In this document: in pieces, positions 46,296 through 57,283 of the stretch
Numbering within the stretch: the stretch's first letter is position 1
How the letters are laid out: each line of letters begins with the position of its first letter
Assembly (NCBI RefSeq): GCF_011046895.1
Contig: NZ_CP049250.1
Coordinates: 2,516,501 to 2,580,500 of the forward strand
From: Rhizobium rhizoryzae
GTDB taxonomy: Bacteria > Pseudomonadota > Alphaproteobacteria > Rhizobiales > Rhizobiaceae
DNA length: 64,000 nt
Reading direction: 5' to 3'
Program-made: the position numbers and the translations under genes
The notes under the pieces: model-generated
Databases searched by the model: none
The model's input: only the letters and a program-made list of their open reading frames with translations
Told to the model about the DNA's origin: nothing

Positions 46296-47497
46296 TCTCC
46301 AACGATCCCGTAAACCACGGTCGCTGTCGCGATTGCCGCGATTCCTTCCTTGCGGCCAATGAAGCCAATTTTCTCGTTGGTGGTTGCCTTAACAGAGCAT
46401 CGATCGATCGAGATTGCCAATATTTCCGACAGGTTCTGGCGCATGGCGTCGCGATGGGGAGCCACTTTTGGTGCTTCCGCAATCAAGGAGATGTCGGCAT
46501 TAGTGATGACGCCGCCTTTTCCACGGACAATCTCCGCTGCGTGCGCCAGAAAAATCCGAGATGCAGCGCCTTTCCATTGCGGATCGGACGGAGGGAAATG
46601 GTCGCCGATGTCACCTGCGCCGCACGTTGCCAGAAGCGCGTCCGTCAAGGCATGCAATGCAACGTCTGCATCCGAATGACCGCTGAGTTTCTGGTCATGC
46701 GGAATAAAGATGCCGCACAGTGTTACGCCATCGCCTGGCACGAGTTGATGGACATCGTACCCATTCCCTGTTCGAACATCCGGGAATCGTTCCTGTGTCT
46801 TGAGCTTGGCATCTGCCATGGCAATATCCTGTGCGGTGGTTAGCTTCACGTTGCTTGATGTGCCAGGGCAAAGCCTCACGGCTATTCCCGCCCATTCTGC
46901 GATGGAAGCATCGTCGGTAAAATCTGTCCTGCCACTCGTTGCAGCAGCCTCATGAGCGGCAAGAATCGCTTCGAAGCGAAAGCCTTGAGGCGTTTGCGCG
47001 CCATAGAGGTTTGCGCGGGGCACCGTCTCCTCAACGACGCCTGATGCATCTGCCCGCTTCAATGTGTCGGTCACCGCCATTGCGGGAAGAACGCCGGCTG
47101 CGCCCTCTGCAAGAATGTCTGCGATGGAATCGAGCAACTGATGCTCGACAAAGGGACGGGCCGCGTCGTGAATCATGACATGTGTGACGCCTGATCCCTT
47201 CAATGCATTCAAGCCGGCCAAGACGGACATCTGACGTGTCGCGCCGCCCATCACCGAGTGTATGCGGTTCGCATTGCTGAGGTCATCAATTGCTGTTGCG
47301 AACAGGTCAGTATCATCTGGATGAATGACGGTAATAATCGAGACGACCTGATGAGTTGGCTGCCACGTAAGAAATGCATTCAACGTGTGCTGAATGACGG
47401 GCAGCCCACCGATGGGCCGGTACTGCTTGGGCCCTTGCTCAGGTGCACCGGCACGCTCGCCACGGCCTGCTGCCACAATAACAACGCCAATCCTCAT
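46292..47497 (-). CDS. ispDF: Bifunctional IspD/IspF (MEP pathway)
   Basis: A 401-residue fusion of two isoprenoid enzymes. Residues 1 to about 235 are IspD (cytidylyltransferase: [13 protein letters not shown] and the HDAARPFVE strand). From about 240 to the end it is IspF (MECDP synthase: [15 protein letters not shown], with zinc ligands Asp and His, and [20 protein letters not shown]). The fusion is common in alphaproteobacteria. It is divergent from dusB and followed by cinA on the same strand. Confidence 0.96.
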   Translation of the reverse strand: MRIGVVIVAAGRGERAGAPEQGPKQYRPIGGLPVIQHTLNAFLTWQPTHQVVSIITVIHPDDTDLFATAIDDLSNANRIHSVMGGATRQMSVLAGLNALKGSGVTHVMIHDAARPFVEHQLLDSIADILAEGAAGVLPAMAVTDTLKRADASGVVEETVPRANLYGAQTPQGFRFEAILAAHEAAATSGRTDFTDDASIAEWAGIAVRLCPGTSSNVKLTTAQDIAMADAKLKTQERFPDVRTGNGYDVHQLVPGDGVTLCGIFIPHDQKLSGHSDADVALHALTDALLATCGAGDIGDHFPPSDPQWKGAASRIFLAHAAEIVRGKGGVITNADISLIAEAPKVAPHRDAMRQNLSEILAISIDRCSVKATTNEKIGFIGRKEGIAAIATATVVYGIVGE

Positions 47498-47539
47498 ATT
47501 TGCCGCCCATCATACATTGATTTTAAGTTCATCCTCTGA

Positions 47540-47568
47540 TTGACAGCGCAGAACTACAGCTTCAAATC
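47540..47568 (+). promoter_or_regulatory. Candidate promoter of the dusB-ntr operon
   Basis: A perfect TTGACA (47540-47545) with a 17-nt spacer to a poor -10 (CAAATC, 47563-47568), about 115 nt before dusB. A weak assignment because of the -10. Confidence 0.3.
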
Positions 47569-47682
47569 CCGGTTTTCCAGCCTCGCGCCCATAAATGACG
47601 CATTCGCGAAAACGCTCTTGGCAAAACCTAAATCAATGAATAAAAATAGGGCAGAAATTTCCGATGCCCGAAAGATCATCAA

Positions 47683-48681
47683 TTGAGTCCATTCAATCCT
47701 GCAGCGCCATTCTTCATCGGACCGGTCGAGATCCGGAACCGGATCGTGCTTGCTCCGATGTCGGGCGTGACGGATCTTCCGTACAGGCAACTTGCCTGGC
47801 GCTATGGCGCAGGGCTGGTGGTGACGGAAATGGTCGCGAGCCGGGAACTCGTCCATAACAAGGGTGAATCCTGGGAGAGGCTGAAAAGTACCGGCATTCG
47901 CCCACATATGGTGCAGCTGGCAGGCCGCGAGGCACACTGGATGGCCGAAGCCGCCCGGATTGTCGAGGGCGAGGGTGCTGACATCATCGATATCAATATG
48001 GGCTGTCCTGCAAAGAAGGTGACCGGTGGATATTCCGGTTCTGCCCTCATGCGGGATCCTGACCATGCACTGAGCCTCGTGGAAGCTGTGGTTCGTGCTG
48101 TTCGCGTGCCCGTCACAGTCAAGATGCGGTTGGGCTGGGATGACAATTCGCTCAACGCGCCCCTGATCGCAAAGCGAGCGCAGGACGCCGGGGTTGCAAT
48201 GATTACCGTGCACGGGCGGACACGGATGCAGTTTTACGAAGGTCGTGCGGACTGGTCCGCCATTCACGCGGTTCGGGACGTTCTATCCATTCCGCTTGTG
48301 GCCAATGGCGATGTCGAGACAGCAGACGACGTGCAGAACATCGTTGCAGCATCCGGTGCGGATGCTGTCATGACTGGCCGAGGCACGCAGGGTCGTCCGT
48401 GGCATGCAGGCGTACTGGCTGGTGCTCGGGAACCTGATGTCCGCGAAAAGGCGTCGGTTGCCTGCGAACACTACGAAATGATGCTTGCGTTCTATGGGCG
48501 GGAGGCCGGTCTGCGCCATGCCCGCAAACATGTCGGCTGGTATCTCGATCGCAACACGATCGGCGTCCCGGCGGAGCTGAAAGCGAGCCTGATGACAGAG
48601 CGGGATCCCGAGCGGGTTCTCAAGGTATTGGAAGATATGATGATCAAAGGCGCGGTTCCTGCGCGTAGGGAGGCCGCATGA
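47683..48681 (+). CDS. dusB: tRNA-dihydrouridine synthase DusB (NifR3-like)
   Basis: A 332-residue FMN TIM-barrel enzyme reducing uridines in tRNA. Marks are [20 protein letters not shown], the [24 protein letters not shown] active-site region with the catalytic Cys, [14 protein letters not shown], and [11 protein letters not shown]. The start is TTG 47683; no in-frame ATG precedes the conserved core, and the Shine-Dalgarno is weak. It heads the nifR3-ntrBC arrangement known from Azospirillum, Rhodobacter and rhizobia and overlaps ntrB by ATGA. Confidence 0.94.
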   Translation: MSPFNPAAPFFIGPVEIRNRIVLAPMSGVTDLPYRQLAWRYGAGLVVTEMVASRELVHNKGESWERLKSTGIRPHMVQLAGREAHWMAEAARIVEGEGADIIDINMGCPAKKVTGGYSGSALMRDPDHALSLVEAVVRAVRVPVTVKMRLGWDDNSLNAPLIAKRAQDAGVAMITVHGRTRMQFYEGRADWSAIHAVRDVLSIPLVANGDVETADDVQNIVAASGADAVMTGRGTQGRPWHAGVLAGAREPDVREKASVACEHYEMMLAFYGREAGLRHARKHVGWYLDRNTIGVPAELKASLMTERDPERVLKVLEDMMIKGAVPARREAA

Positions 48682-49778
48682 GCCCGCAAGCAACAGACAA
48701 ACTGGCCATGGCGGTTTTGAATTCCGTTCAGAACCCGGTGATCATGGTTGACCAGGAAGGGCAGATTGCGTTCGCAAACTGGGAGGCCGAAGCTTTTTTC
48801 GGTGCCAGCGCTACGCATCTCGCCAAGAACAAAATCTCGACCTTCATTCCTTTTGGCAGCCCGCTTCTGGCGTTGATCGATCAGGTGCGGGAGCGTCGTG
48901 CGCCGGTCAACGAATATCGTGTCGATCTCTCATCCCCGCGTCTTGGCCAGGAAAAGCTGGTGGACCTGTATGTCGCGCCTGTGGTGACGGATCCGGGCTG
49001 CGTTGTCATTGTGTTTCAGGAGAGAAGCATGGCGGACAAGATCGACCGTCAGCTGACCCACCGGGCAGCGGCACGGTCTGTGACCGGCCTTGCATCCATG
49101 CTCGCGCATGAGATCAAAAACCCGCTTTCGGGCATCCGTGGCGCCGCACAGCTGCTCGAAACATCGGTCGCAGACGAAGATCGTGCGCTGACCCGATTGA
49201 TCTGTGATGAGACCGATCGGATCGTTTCGCTGGTCGATCGGATGGAAGTGTTTTCGGATGAACGTCCCGTAGACCGGGTTCCGCTCAACATTCACTCCGT
49301 ACTCGATCACGTAAAGGCTGTGGCGAAGGCCGGCTTCGCGCGCGATATCAAGATCAGCGAAAACTATGATCCCTCGCTTCCATCGGTCTATGCAAACCGC
49401 GATCAACTGGTGCAGGTCTTTCTCAACCTCATCAAGAATGCGGCCGAAGCGATTGGGGACCAGCAGGATGGCGAGATCATGCTGACCACCGCTTATCGGC
49501 CCGGCATTCGCCTCTCCGTCGCCGGTACGCGGGAAAAGATCTCTCTGCCACTGGAGTTCTGCGTCATCGACAACGGACCGGGCGTGCCGAGTGATCTTCT
49601 GCCCCATCTGTTCGATCCATTCATTACCACGAAAACCAACGGCTCGGGCCTCGGCCTTGCGCTGGTCGCAAAGATCATCGGCGGCCACGGCGGCATCGTC
49701 GAATGCGACAGCCAGGCGCGCCGGACGGTTTTTCGCGTACTCATGCCCATGCACAAGGGAGATGACCTTCAGGCTTGA
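48678..49778 (+). CDS. ntrB: Nitrogen regulation sensor histidine kinase NtrB
   Basis: A 366-residue cytosolic kinase/phosphatase controlling NtrC in response to PII proteins. It has an N-terminal PAS domain (about 10-115), the HisKA motif [13 protein letters not shown] with phospho-acceptor His144, and an HATPase domain with the N box ([13 protein letters not shown]), G1 (VIDNGPGVP), F (FDPFIT) and G2 (GSGLGLALV) boxes. No membrane segment. It is translationally coupled to dusB, and ntrC begins 32 bp after its stop. Confidence 0.95.
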   Translation: MSPQATDKLAMAVLNSVQNPVIMVDQEGQIAFANWEAEAFFGASATHLAKNKISTFIPFGSPLLALIDQVRERRAPVNEYRVDLSSPRLGQEKLVDLYVAPVVTDPGCVVIVFQERSMADKIDRQLTHRAAARSVTGLASMLAHEIKNPLSGIRGAAQLLETSVADEDRALTRLICDETDRIVSLVDRMEVFSDERPVDRVPLNIHSVLDHVKAVAKAGFARDIKISENYDPSLPSVYANRDQLVQVFLNLIKNAAEAIGDQQDGEIMLTTAYRPGIRLSVAGTREKISLPLEFCVIDNGPGVPSDLLPHLFDPFITTKTNGSGLGLALVAKIIGGHGGIVECDSQARRTVFRVLMPMHKGDDLQA

Positions 49779-49810
49779 AGGTCGCTGCTGAACACGACAG
49801 GAAGTTTGAA

Positions 49811-51262
49811 ATGACTGCTACCATCCTTGTCGCAGATGACGATGCGGCCATCCGGACCGTATTGAACCAGGCGCTGACGCGTGCCGGTTACGATGTACGT
49901 ATCACCTCGAACGCGGCCACGCTGTGGCGCTGGATTTCAGCAGGCGAGGGTGATCTGGTCGTGACCGACGTCGTCATGCCGGATGAGAACGCTTTCGATC
50001 TGCTTCCGCGCATAAAGAAGTCACGCCCTGATCTGCCCGTTCTGGTCATGAGCGCGCAGAACACATTCATGACCGCTATCAAGGCATCGGAAAAGGGCGC
50101 CTACGACTATCTTCCGAAGCCGTTCGACCTGACCGAACTTATTGCCATCATCGGGCGGGCGCTTTCCGAGCCGAAGCGCAAGCCGGCCAAGCTGGATGAC
50201 GACATGCAGGACGGCATGCCGCTGGTCGGCCGCTCGGCTGCGATGCAGGAAATCTACCGCGTTCTGGCCCGCCTCATGCAGACCGATCTGACGCTGATGA
50301 TTACGGGCGAGTCCGGCACTGGCAAGGAACTGGTGGCACGGGCGCTGCATGATTACGGCAAGCGGCGCAATGGCCCCTTCGTTGCCATCAACATGGCGGC
50401 GATTCCGCGAGACCTGATCGAGTCTGAACTTTTCGGACATGAAAAGGGTGCGTTCACCGGCGCGCAGAACCGCTCGACAGGTCGCTTCGAGCAGGCTGAG
50501 GGCGGAACGCTTTTCCTGGACGAAATCGGCGACATGCCCATGGACGCCCAGACGCGCCTGCTGCGCGTTCTTCAGCAGGGGGAGTACACGACGGTGGGTG
50601 GCCGGACTCCGATCCGTACCGATGTCCGGATCGTGGCCGCAACCAACAAGGATCTGAAGCAGCTCATCAATCAGGGACTGTTCCGCGAGGATCTCTACTA
50701 TCGCCTTAATGTGGTGCCGCTGCGCTTGCCGCCCTTGCGGGACCGCGCTGAAGACATTCCGGATCTCGTTCGTCACTTCATGCAGCAGGCTGAAAAGCAG
50801 GGCCTTGATGGCAAGCGATTCGACACGGAGGCGCTGGATCTGATGAAAGCCTATGCGTGGCCCGGAAACGTTCGCGAACTGGAGAACCTTGTTCGCCGGT
50901 TGATGGCGCTCTATCCACAGGAAGTCATTACGCGCGAGATTATCGATACGGAGCTCAGATCCGATGTTCCTGACAGTCCGATCGAGAAAATGGGTGCGCG
51001 ACCGGATAACATGACGATTGCCCAGGCGGTCGAAGAAAACATGCGGACCTATTTCGCAAGCTTTGGCGAGGCATTACCGCCGCCGGGGCTTTACGACCGC
51101 GTTTTGACAGAAATGGAATATCCGCTCATTCTTGCCGCCCTCACGGCAACGAGAGGAAACCAGATCAAGGCAGCGGATCTGCTTGGGCTCAACCGCAACA
51201 CTTTGCGGAAGAAGATCCGCGAATTGGGCGTTTCGGTCTACCGCAGCTCGCGGACCGTGTAG
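49811..51262 (+). CDS. ntrC: Nitrogen regulation response regulator NtrC
   Basis: A 483-residue sigma-54 activator. The receiver domain has phospho-acceptor Asp53 (VVTDVVMP). The AAA+ domain has Walker A GESGTGKE, the sigma-54 loop GAFTGA ([10 protein letters not shown]) and Walker [12 protein letters not shown], followed by [16 protein letters not shown] Fis-type helix-turn-helix at the C-terminus ([16 protein letters not shown]) binds DNA. The ATG at 49811 follows AGGAAG. It activates genes for nitrogen scavenging under limitation. Confidence 0.96.
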   Translation: MTATILVADDDAAIRTVLNQALTRAGYDVRITSNAATLWRWISAGEGDLVVTDVVMPDENAFDLLPRIKKSRPDLPVLVMSAQNTFMTAIKASEKGAYDYLPKPFDLTELIAIIGRALSEPKRKPAKLDDDMQDGMPLVGRSAAMQEIYRVLARLMQTDLTLMITGESGTGKELVARALHDYGKRRNGPFVAINMAAIPRDLIESELFGHEKGAFTGAQNRSTGRFEQAEGGTLFLDEIGDMPMDAQTRLLRVLQQGEYTTVGGRTPIRTDVRIVAATNKDLKQLINQGLFREDLYYRLNVVPLRLPPLRDRAEDIPDLVRHFMQQAEKQGLDGKRFDTEALDLMKAYAWPGNVRELENLVRRLMALYPQEVITREIIDTELRSDVPDSPIEKMGARPDNMTIAQAVEENMRTYFASFGEALPPPGLYDRVLTEMEYPLILAALTATRGNQIKAADLLGLNRNTLRKKIRELGVSVYRSSRTV

Positions 51263-51434
51263 CCGTCCTTGCCCTTCGAGCTTGACATAGGATCAGGGCT
51301 CGTTGCATTTTCGCCACAATGCGTTGCTCAATAGCAACGCAGAAGAGATCGAGTCGCATCCCGGATGCGGTCGTTTTTGCGAAATGAGCGCGTTGGTCGC
51401 TGTTTGAGTGCAGGGACTGGGATTGGGGTTAAGC

Positions 51435-53705
51435 ATGGCAGATGCGTTGTCAGCGGCCGCGGGTGAAGAGCCAGCGGCACTGGTGCAGGACCGGCGTGCA
51501 TCCTTCGCATTGCCCGGGCTTCTGCTTGCAGGCGGCGCACTCATCTGCGCCGTTGCAACTCTTCTCGTGCTTCTCGGCGCTACGCCCATTGCACCGACGT
51601 CAAATGTCGTGATCACCTCGGCAGTTCTCAACACGCTTTTCGTGCTGGGGCTGATCTATCTGATCGCACGCGAAGTTTCACGCCTGGTCAAAGCGCGCAA
51701 GCGCGGCCGCGCCGCAGCGCGTCTACACGTCCGTATCGTTGTACTGTTTTCGATTGTGGCGATCACGCCTGCTGTCCTGGTCGCGATTTTTGCAAGTCTG
51801 ACGCTCAATGTCGGTCTTGATCGCTGGTTCTCCTTGCGCACCCAGTCGATCGTCCAGTCCTCGCTGGACGTTGCACGCGCCTATATGCTTGAGAATGCGA
51901 GCTATCTGCAGGGTCAGACCGTATCGATGGCAAACGACCTCGAACGAAACCGTGCGATGTTCTATTTGGATCGCACCGGATTCGTTGACCTGATGACGCG
52001 TCAGGCCAGGGGTCGTGGAATGCTGGGTGCATTCCTGGTCCGTGAAGATGGCGAAGCGATCGCCCAGGCGGATATCCAGACCGAAAAGCCGCTACCTGCA
52101 ATCCCCAAGGATGCCTTGGCCAGTTCGGCGGCCGGTCAGCCGACGCTCATTCCGCCTGGCATTACAAACTTGGTTGGCGCGATCATCAAGCTGGAAGCCA
52201 TCCCTGGCGCGTTTCTCTACACCATCCGTGCCGTCGACCCCAAGGTCATGAGCGCCATGCGGTTGATGGAGGATAATCGGGCGGAGTATCAAGCCATGGA
52301 AGCGGGCCGTATGAGCCTGCAGGTCGCCTTTGCCGTTCTCTATCTTGGCTTCGCGCTCATCGTTCTTCTGGCTGCGATCTGGACTGCCATCGCCGTCGCC
52401 GACCGTATCGTTCGCCCGATCCGTTTGCTGATCAGTGCCGCGGATAATGTCGCGACGGGCAATTTCAATGTCGTGGTGCCGGTGCGCTCTGCGGATGGCG
52501 ATGTCGGCAATCTATCGCGAACCTTCAACAAGATGATCTCGCAGATACGCAGCCAGCGAAATGAAATTCTGGAAGCGAAGGATGAGGTGGATGATCGCCG
52601 CCGCTTCATCGAGGCTGTGCTTTCGGGTGTCACGGCCGCTGTTATCGGTGTCGAAAACGACCACCGGATCACGATCGTCAATCCATCTGCCGAAGATTTT
52701 CTTGGCATGCAGGCCGACCAACTGGTTGGCGAGCGACTTGAAGACGTGGCGCCGGAAATCGATCAGGTTCTGAAGGAGGCAGCGGGCAGGGCGCGTGGAG
52801 AGCTGCGCAAGGAAGTGAATCTTGTACGCGGTGGCAAGGAACGCACTCTGAGTGTGCAGGTCACGCGCGAAGAGCAGCGCAGCAGCACTGACTCCTATGT
52901 CATCACGCTGGACGACATCACCGACCTTGTCATTGCGCAGCGGTCGACCGCCTGGGCCGACGTCGCTCGACGTATTGCGCACGAGATCAAGAACCCGCTG
53001 ACGCCAATCCAGCTTTCAGCAGAACGGTTGAAACGTCGATACGGCAAGCAGATAGACGAAAGCGATCGGGCAGTCTTCGACCAGTGCACAGATACAATCG
53101 TGCGGCAGGTGGGTGACATTGGCCGAATGGTGGATGAGTTCTCCTCGTTCGCCCGAATGCCGAAGCCGACGAAGGAAAAGGGCGATCTTCGGGATATCCT
53201 CCGGGATGCAATTTTCCTGCGCGAAATGGGCGCCAGCCATGTAACGTTTTTCCGCGAACTGGGAGACGAGCGCTTGGAGGGCCTGTTTGACTCGCGCATG
53301 CTGGGTCAGGCCTTCGGCAATCTGATCAAAAATGCGGTTGAGGCCATAGAGGCGGTCCCCAGTGACGCCGAGCGCGATGGCCGGAAGGTTCTGGTTCGGT
53401 CAATGTTCGATGCGGCGAAGGACCAGTTCCGGGTGGACATCATCGACAATGGAAACGGTCTACCGGTTGAAAACCGGCACCGCATTCTCGAGCCTTACAT
53501 GACGATGCGGGAAAAGGGCACCGGGCTCGGACTCGCCATCGTGAAGAAGATCATTGAGGAGCACGGCGGCCAATTGGAACTGCACGACGCACCGGCGGAT
53601 TTCGATCAGGGCAAGGGTGCCATGATCCGTGTGATCCTGCCGCATGTTCAGAGTGCTGCCGCGTCTCAAACAGATATGAACAAGGAAGCAGCTTATGGCG
53701 TCTGA
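51435..53705 (+). CDS. ntrY: Nitrogen regulation transmembrane sensor kinase NtrY
   Basis: A 756-residue kinase. It has membrane helices near 27-45, 55-72 and 95-115, a sensory region of about 170 residues, another helix near 300, a HAMP domain (RPIRLLISAADNVATGN), a PAS domain (about 385-495), HisKA with [21 protein letters not shown], and the HATPase boxes (NLIKNAVEAI, IDNGNGLP, GTGLGLAIVKKI). The ATG at 51435 follows GGGG. It overlaps ntrX by 11 bp, so the two are a cognate pair. Confidence 0.95.
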   Translation: MADALSAAAGEEPAALVQDRRASFALPGLLLAGGALICAVATLLVLLGATPIAPTSNVVITSAVLNTLFVLGLIYLIAREVSRLVKARKRGRAAARLHVRIVVLFSIVAITPAVLVAIFASLTLNVGLDRWFSLRTQSIVQSSLDVARAYMLENASYLQGQTVSMANDLERNRAMFYLDRTGFVDLMTRQARGRGMLGAFLVREDGEAIAQADIQTEKPLPAIPKDALASSAAGQPTLIPPGITNLVGAIIKLEAIPGAFLYTIRAVDPKVMSAMRLMEDNRAEYQAMEAGRMSLQVAFAVLYLGFALIVLLAAIWTAIAVADRIVRPIRLLISAADNVATGNFNVVVPVRSADGDVGNLSRTFNKMISQIRSQRNEILEAKDEVDDRRRFIEAVLSGVTAAVIGVENDHRITIVNPSAEDFLGMQADQLVGERLEDVAPEIDQVLKEAAGRARGELRKEVNLVRGGKERTLSVQVTREEQRSSTDSYVITLDDITDLVIAQRSTAWADVARRIAHEIKNPLTPIQLSAERLKRRYGKQIDESDRAVFDQCTDTIVRQVGDIGRMVDEFSSFARMPKPTKEKGDLRDILRDAIFLREMGASHVTFFRELGDERLEGLFDSRMLGQAFGNLIKNAVEAIEAVPSDAERDGRKVLVRSMFDAAKDQFRVDIIDNGNGLPVENRHRILEPYMTMREKGTGLGLAIVKKIIEEHGGQLELHDAPADFDQGKGAMIRVILPHVQSAAASQTDMNKEAAYGV

Positions 53706-55059
53706 TATCCTCGTCGTGGATGATGAAGCAGACATTCGGGAAATCGTTGCGGGTATTCTGTCCGATGAAGGACACGAAACGCGGATGGCGCATGACAGCG
53801 ATAGCGCCCTCGCGGCGATCTCCGATCGTGTGCCGCGCCTGATTTTCCTGGATATCTGGATGCAGGGAAGCAAGCTTGATGGGCTGGCTCTGCTGGATGA
53901 GATCAAGGTCCGGCACCCTGAGGTTCCGGTCGTGATGATCTCAGGTCATGGCAACATCGAGACTGCCGTATCCGCCATCAAGCGCGGCGCTTTCGATTTC
54001 ATCGAGAAGCCGTTCAAGGCTGATCGCCTGATCCTGATCGCCGAACGTGCGCTTGAGAATTCCAAGCTGAAGCGCGAGGTCACCGAGCTTAAGAAACGGG
54101 CGGGCGATTCTTCGGAACTCGTGGGGACCTCGGTCGCCATATCGCAGCTTCGCCAGACGATCGAAAAGATTGCGCCGACCAATAGCCGCATTATGATTCT
54201 TGGCCCCTCCGGTTCCGGCAAGGAACTGGTTGCGCGGATGATCCACAAGCGGTCGTCCCGTGCGGGCGGTCCCTTCGTCGCCTTGAACGCGGCAACCATT
54301 ACGCCGGATCGTATGGAGATCGCGCTGTTCGGTACGGAAGGCGGGCCGGGGCAGCCACGCAAGATCGGCGCACTCGAAGAAGCGCATCGCGGTATCTTGT
54401 ACCTTGATGAGGTTGGCGAGATGCCGCGCGAAACGCAGAACAAGATCCTGCGGGTGCTGGTTGATCAACAGTTCGAACGCGTCGGTGGATCCAAACGCGT
54501 CAAGGTCGATGTTCGCATCATTTCGTCGACCGCATACCACCTCGAGAACCTGATCGCGGAAGGCATCTTCCGTGAGGACCTTTACCATCGCCTTGCCGTT
54601 GTGCCCGTCAAGGTTCCAGCGTTGGCCGAGCGTCGCGAAGACATCCCCTTCCTCGTGGACATGTTCATGCGACAGATCTCGGAGCAGGCGGGCATTCGTC
54701 CGCGCAAGATCGGCGATGATGCTATGGCTGTTCTGCAGGCGCATGACTGGCCCGGCAATATTCGCCAGTTGCGTAACAACATCGAGCGGCTGATGATACT
54801 TGCGCGAACCGACGGTCCGGATTCGCCGATCTCGGCGGATATGCTTCCGACGGATCTTGGCGACATGCTGCCGAAGATCTCCACGAAGGGGGATCATCAC
54901 ATCATGACCTTGCCGCTCCGCGAGGCTCGCGAAATGTTCGAACGCGATTATCTTGTGGCGCAGATCAATCGTTTTGGTGGCAACATCTCCCGCACGGCTG
55001 AATTTGTTGGTATGGAGCGTTCAGCACTTCATCGCAAGCTGAAGTCGCTGGGCGTCTGA
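53695..55059 (+). CDS. ntrX: Nitrogen assimilation response regulator NtrX
   Basis: A 454-residue NtrC-family regulator with receiver Asp53 (IFLDIWMQG), a central AAA+ domain (GPSGSGKE, LYLDEVGEMP) and a Fis-type helix-turn-helix (SRTAEFVGMERSALHRKL). The GAFTGA loop that contacts sigma-54 is missing; the aligned stretch reads GTEGGPGQPRK. It therefore probably does not activate sigma-54, as reported for other NtrX proteins. AAGGA precedes the ATG at 53695, inside the ntrY 3' end. Confidence 0.95.
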   Translation: MASDILVVDDEADIREIVAGILSDEGHETRMAHDSDSALAAISDRVPRLIFLDIWMQGSKLDGLALLDEIKVRHPEVPVVMISGHGNIETAVSAIKRGAFDFIEKPFKADRLILIAERALENSKLKREVTELKKRAGDSSELVGTSVAISQLRQTIEKIAPTNSRIMILGPSGSGKELVARMIHKRSSRAGGPFVALNAATITPDRMEIALFGTEGGPGQPRKIGALEEAHRGILYLDEVGEMPRETQNKILRVLVDQQFERVGGSKRVKVDVRIISSTAYHLENLIAEGIFREDLYHRLAVVPVKVPALAERREDIPFLVDMFMRQISEQAGIRPRKIGDDAMAVLQAHDWPGNIRQLRNNIERLMILARTDGPDSPISADMLPTDLGDMLPKISTKGDHHIMTLPLREAREMFERDYLVAQINRFGGNISRTAEFVGMERSALHRKLKSLGV

Positions 55060-55095
55060 ACTTTGAATACCCACCCGTTACGTTGAAAGAGCAAG

Positions 55096-56472
55096 ATGAA
55101 GGTCATCATTTGTGGTGCCGGGCAGGTGGGTTACGGAATCGCCGAGCGTCTTTCGCAAGAAGAAAACGATGTATCGGTGATCGATACTTCGGCGGCGTTG
55201 ATCAACGCCATCACCGAAACGCTTGATGTGCGCGGCTATGTCGGTCACGGCGCGCATCCGGACGTGCTCGCCAAGGCAGGCGCCGAGCAGGCGGATATGA
55301 TCATCGCCGTGACGTTGTACGATGAGGTCAACATCGTGGCCTGCGAGGTCGCTCATGCGCTTTTCAGTGTCCCGACCAAGATCGCCCGTATTCGCTCGCA
55401 AAGCTATCTGCTGCCGGAATATGCCGATCTCTTCAGCAGCCGGAACATGTCGATCGACGTGACGATTTCTCCAGAAATCGAAGTCGGCAAGATGGTTCTG
55501 CGACGTATATCGTTTCCCGGTGCTGTGGACGTTGCCCGCTTTGCTGACGACGCCATCGCGATGGTTGCCATTGAATGCATGGAAGATTGCCCGGTGGTGG
55601 ACACGCCGCTTGAGCAATTGAGCCAACTGTTTCCGGATCTGATTGCTACCGTCGTGGGAGTTTTGCGGGACGGGAAGCTTTTCATTCCCCGATCGGGTGA
55701 TCAGCTTCACGTTGGGGATCTGGCCTATGTGATCTGCCAGCGCGAGCATACACGGCGCACGCTTGGTCTGTTCGGCCATGAAGAGCAGGAAGCGAAGCGG
55801 ATCGTGATCGCCGGCGGTGGCAATATCGGGCTCTATGTTGCACAGCGTATCGAGCAGATGCAGCCAAGAAGCCGGGTCAAGATCATCGAAACAGATCGGG
55901 CGCGCGCCACACTCATTGCAGAAGAGCTGAAGAACGCCGTCGTTCTGCAGGGCTCGTCTCTGGAGCAGAGCCTTCTGCAGCAGGCTGATATTCAGGATGC
56001 CGACCTGATGATCACGCTGACCAACAATGACCAGGTCAATATTCTCAGTGCGGTCATGGCCAAGGCGCTGGGATGCCGATCCAACCTCGTTCTTGTCAAT
56101 TCCACCTCGCTGAGCGAGGTGAGTGATTCATTGAACATCGACTCCGTTATCAATCCGCGCGCTGTTACCATTTCCCGTGTCCTTCAGCACGTTCGCAAGG
56201 GGCGAATTCGATCCGTCTACGCCGTTCAGAATGGCGCCGCAGAGGTGATCGAAGCCGAGGCTCTGGAAACTTCACCGCTGGTTGGGTCCTGTCTTCGTGA
56301 TCTCGATCTGCCGGAAGGAATACGAATTGGTGCCATGCTGCGCGACGGAAAGGTTCTGAAACCTGGTGGTGAAACGCGGATCAAGGCAAAGGACAGGGTT
56401 GTTCTGCTGGCTACTCGAAAGGCCGTGCGCAATGTGGAGCAGCTATTCCGGGTGTCTATCCAATATTTCTAG
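55096..56472 (+). CDS. trkA: Trk system potassium transport protein TrkA
   Basis: A 458-residue cytosolic regulator of Trk potassium uptake, with two tandem RCK units: TrkA-N with IICGAGQVGYGIAERL at residues 4-19, TrkA-C, then a second TrkA-N (IVIAGGGNIGLYVAQRI near 235) and a final TrkA-C. Each Rossmann domain binds NAD(H) or ATP. It follows ntrX by 36 bp, the usual rhizobial order, and may share the ntr transcript. No trkH is in the window. Confidence 0.95.
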   Translation: MKVIICGAGQVGYGIAERLSQEENDVSVIDTSAALINAITETLDVRGYVGHGAHPDVLAKAGAEQADMIIAVTLYDEVNIVACEVAHALFSVPTKIARIRSQSYLLPEYADLFSSRNMSIDVTISPEIEVGKMVLRRISFPGAVDVARFADDAIAMVAIECMEDCPVVDTPLEQLSQLFPDLIATVVGVLRDGKLFIPRSGDQLHVGDLAYVICQREHTRRTLGLFGHEEQEAKRIVIAGGGNIGLYVAQRIEQMQPRSRVKIIETDRARATLIAEELKNAVVLQGSSLEQSLLQQADIQDADLMITLTNNDQVNILSAVMAKALGCRSNLVLVNSTSLSEVSDSLNIDSVINPRAVTISRVLQHVRKGRIRSVYAVQNGAAEVIEAEALETSPLVGSCLRDLDLPEGIRIGAMLRDGKVLKPGGETRIKAKDRVVLLATRKAVRNVEQLFRVSIQYF

Positions 56473-56802
56473 AGAATGACCCTGCGAGAATTCCAGCTGG
56501 CCTATGCAGGTTGGCGCTGCCAAGAGCTGTGGATAGTTCGATAGCATGATATTCATTAGGCGTCGTATGGACGGCCTATTGAGCTTCGCAAAAAGCGAGA
56601 TTTCTCGATAAGTAACTGCTTTTACAAGCATTGTTCTCAACAAGGGCCGGTTCTTCGCATATGCGATTGGTCATTGCGCAAAACACGGCGATTTGATAAC
56701 CAATTGCACGGACGGTGGAGGCAGGAGAGGGTGCTCTACCGAATTTTCCGAGCGTGATCATATCCCGGCCGCATGGCTGGCAAAAAAGAAAGAAGCGGCG
56801 CT
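56473..56802. other. Intergenic region trkA-hfq
   Basis: A 330-bp gap. It holds a bulged hairpin TAGGCGTC-GTATG-GACGGCCTA (56557-56578) about 85 nt after trkA, and a short CGAGA-TT-TCTCG palindrome near 56600-56615. No T-run terminator or clear promoter is visible. There are short frames but none with family character. An in-frame ATG at 56773 would extend hfq by ten residues. Confidence 0.5.
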
Positions 56803-57045
56803 ATGGCGGAACGTTCTCAAAATCTTCAAGACTTGTTTCTCAACACTGTTCGCAAGCAGAAGATTTCACTTACTATTTTCCTCATCAATGGCGTCAAGCT
56901 GACGGGTGTTGTAACATCCTTCGACAATTTCTGCGTGTTGTTGCGGCGTGATGGTCATTCGCAGCTGGTCTATAAGCATGCGATCTCTACAATCATGCCT
57001 GGACAGCCGATGCAGATGTTCGAAACTGAAGAAAGCGCTGGTTGA
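56803..57045 (+). CDS. hfq: RNA-binding protein Hfq
   Basis: An 80-residue Sm-like RNA chaperone pairing sRNAs with mRNAs. It begins [20 protein letters not shown] with the QDxFLN proximal-site motif (here Gln-Asp-Leu-Phe-Leu-Asn), has Sm1 [19 protein letters not shown] ([15 protein letters not shown]) and Sm2 with YKHAIST, which closes the proximal pocket. The C-terminal tail is very short, as in other rhizobia. The 56803 ATG matches the conserved length. It ends with a terminator at 57130; hflX follows. Confidence 0.97.
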   Translation: MAERSQNLQDLFLNTVRKQKISLTIFLINGVKLTGVVTSFDNFCVLLRRDGHSQLVYKHAISTIMPGQPMQMFETEESAG

Positions 57046-57129
57046 TCTCGATCAGGGCAGCCATTGAATACCAACACCGGTTGCCCCATCTATCACTCAG
57101 GAAAGCCGTCACTTGCAGGGAACCTCAGA

Positions 57130-57153
57130 CCGCCGACACCTTTCGGCGGTTTT
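57130..57153 (+). terminator. Terminator between hfq and hflX
   Basis: CCGCCGA and TCGGCGG form a perfect 7-bp stem with a 6-nt loop (57130-57149), followed by TTTT. Confidence 0.75.
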
Positions 57154-57283
57154 CGCATGTCTTAGCGAACTGGTTGTTTCCCCAAACGGCTTAATTGGCT
57201 AGAATTGAAGGAAGACTGCGATAGTCACTCGCGATACCTCACATGAATCCCTGATTCCCGACGCCGAGAAACGCCGCGATGAT

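Noticed and set aside
56773..56802. Ten-residue N-terminal extension of Hfq
   Set aside because: Hfq proteins of rhizobia begin at MAERSQ; the upstream ATG lacks support, though it is in frame.
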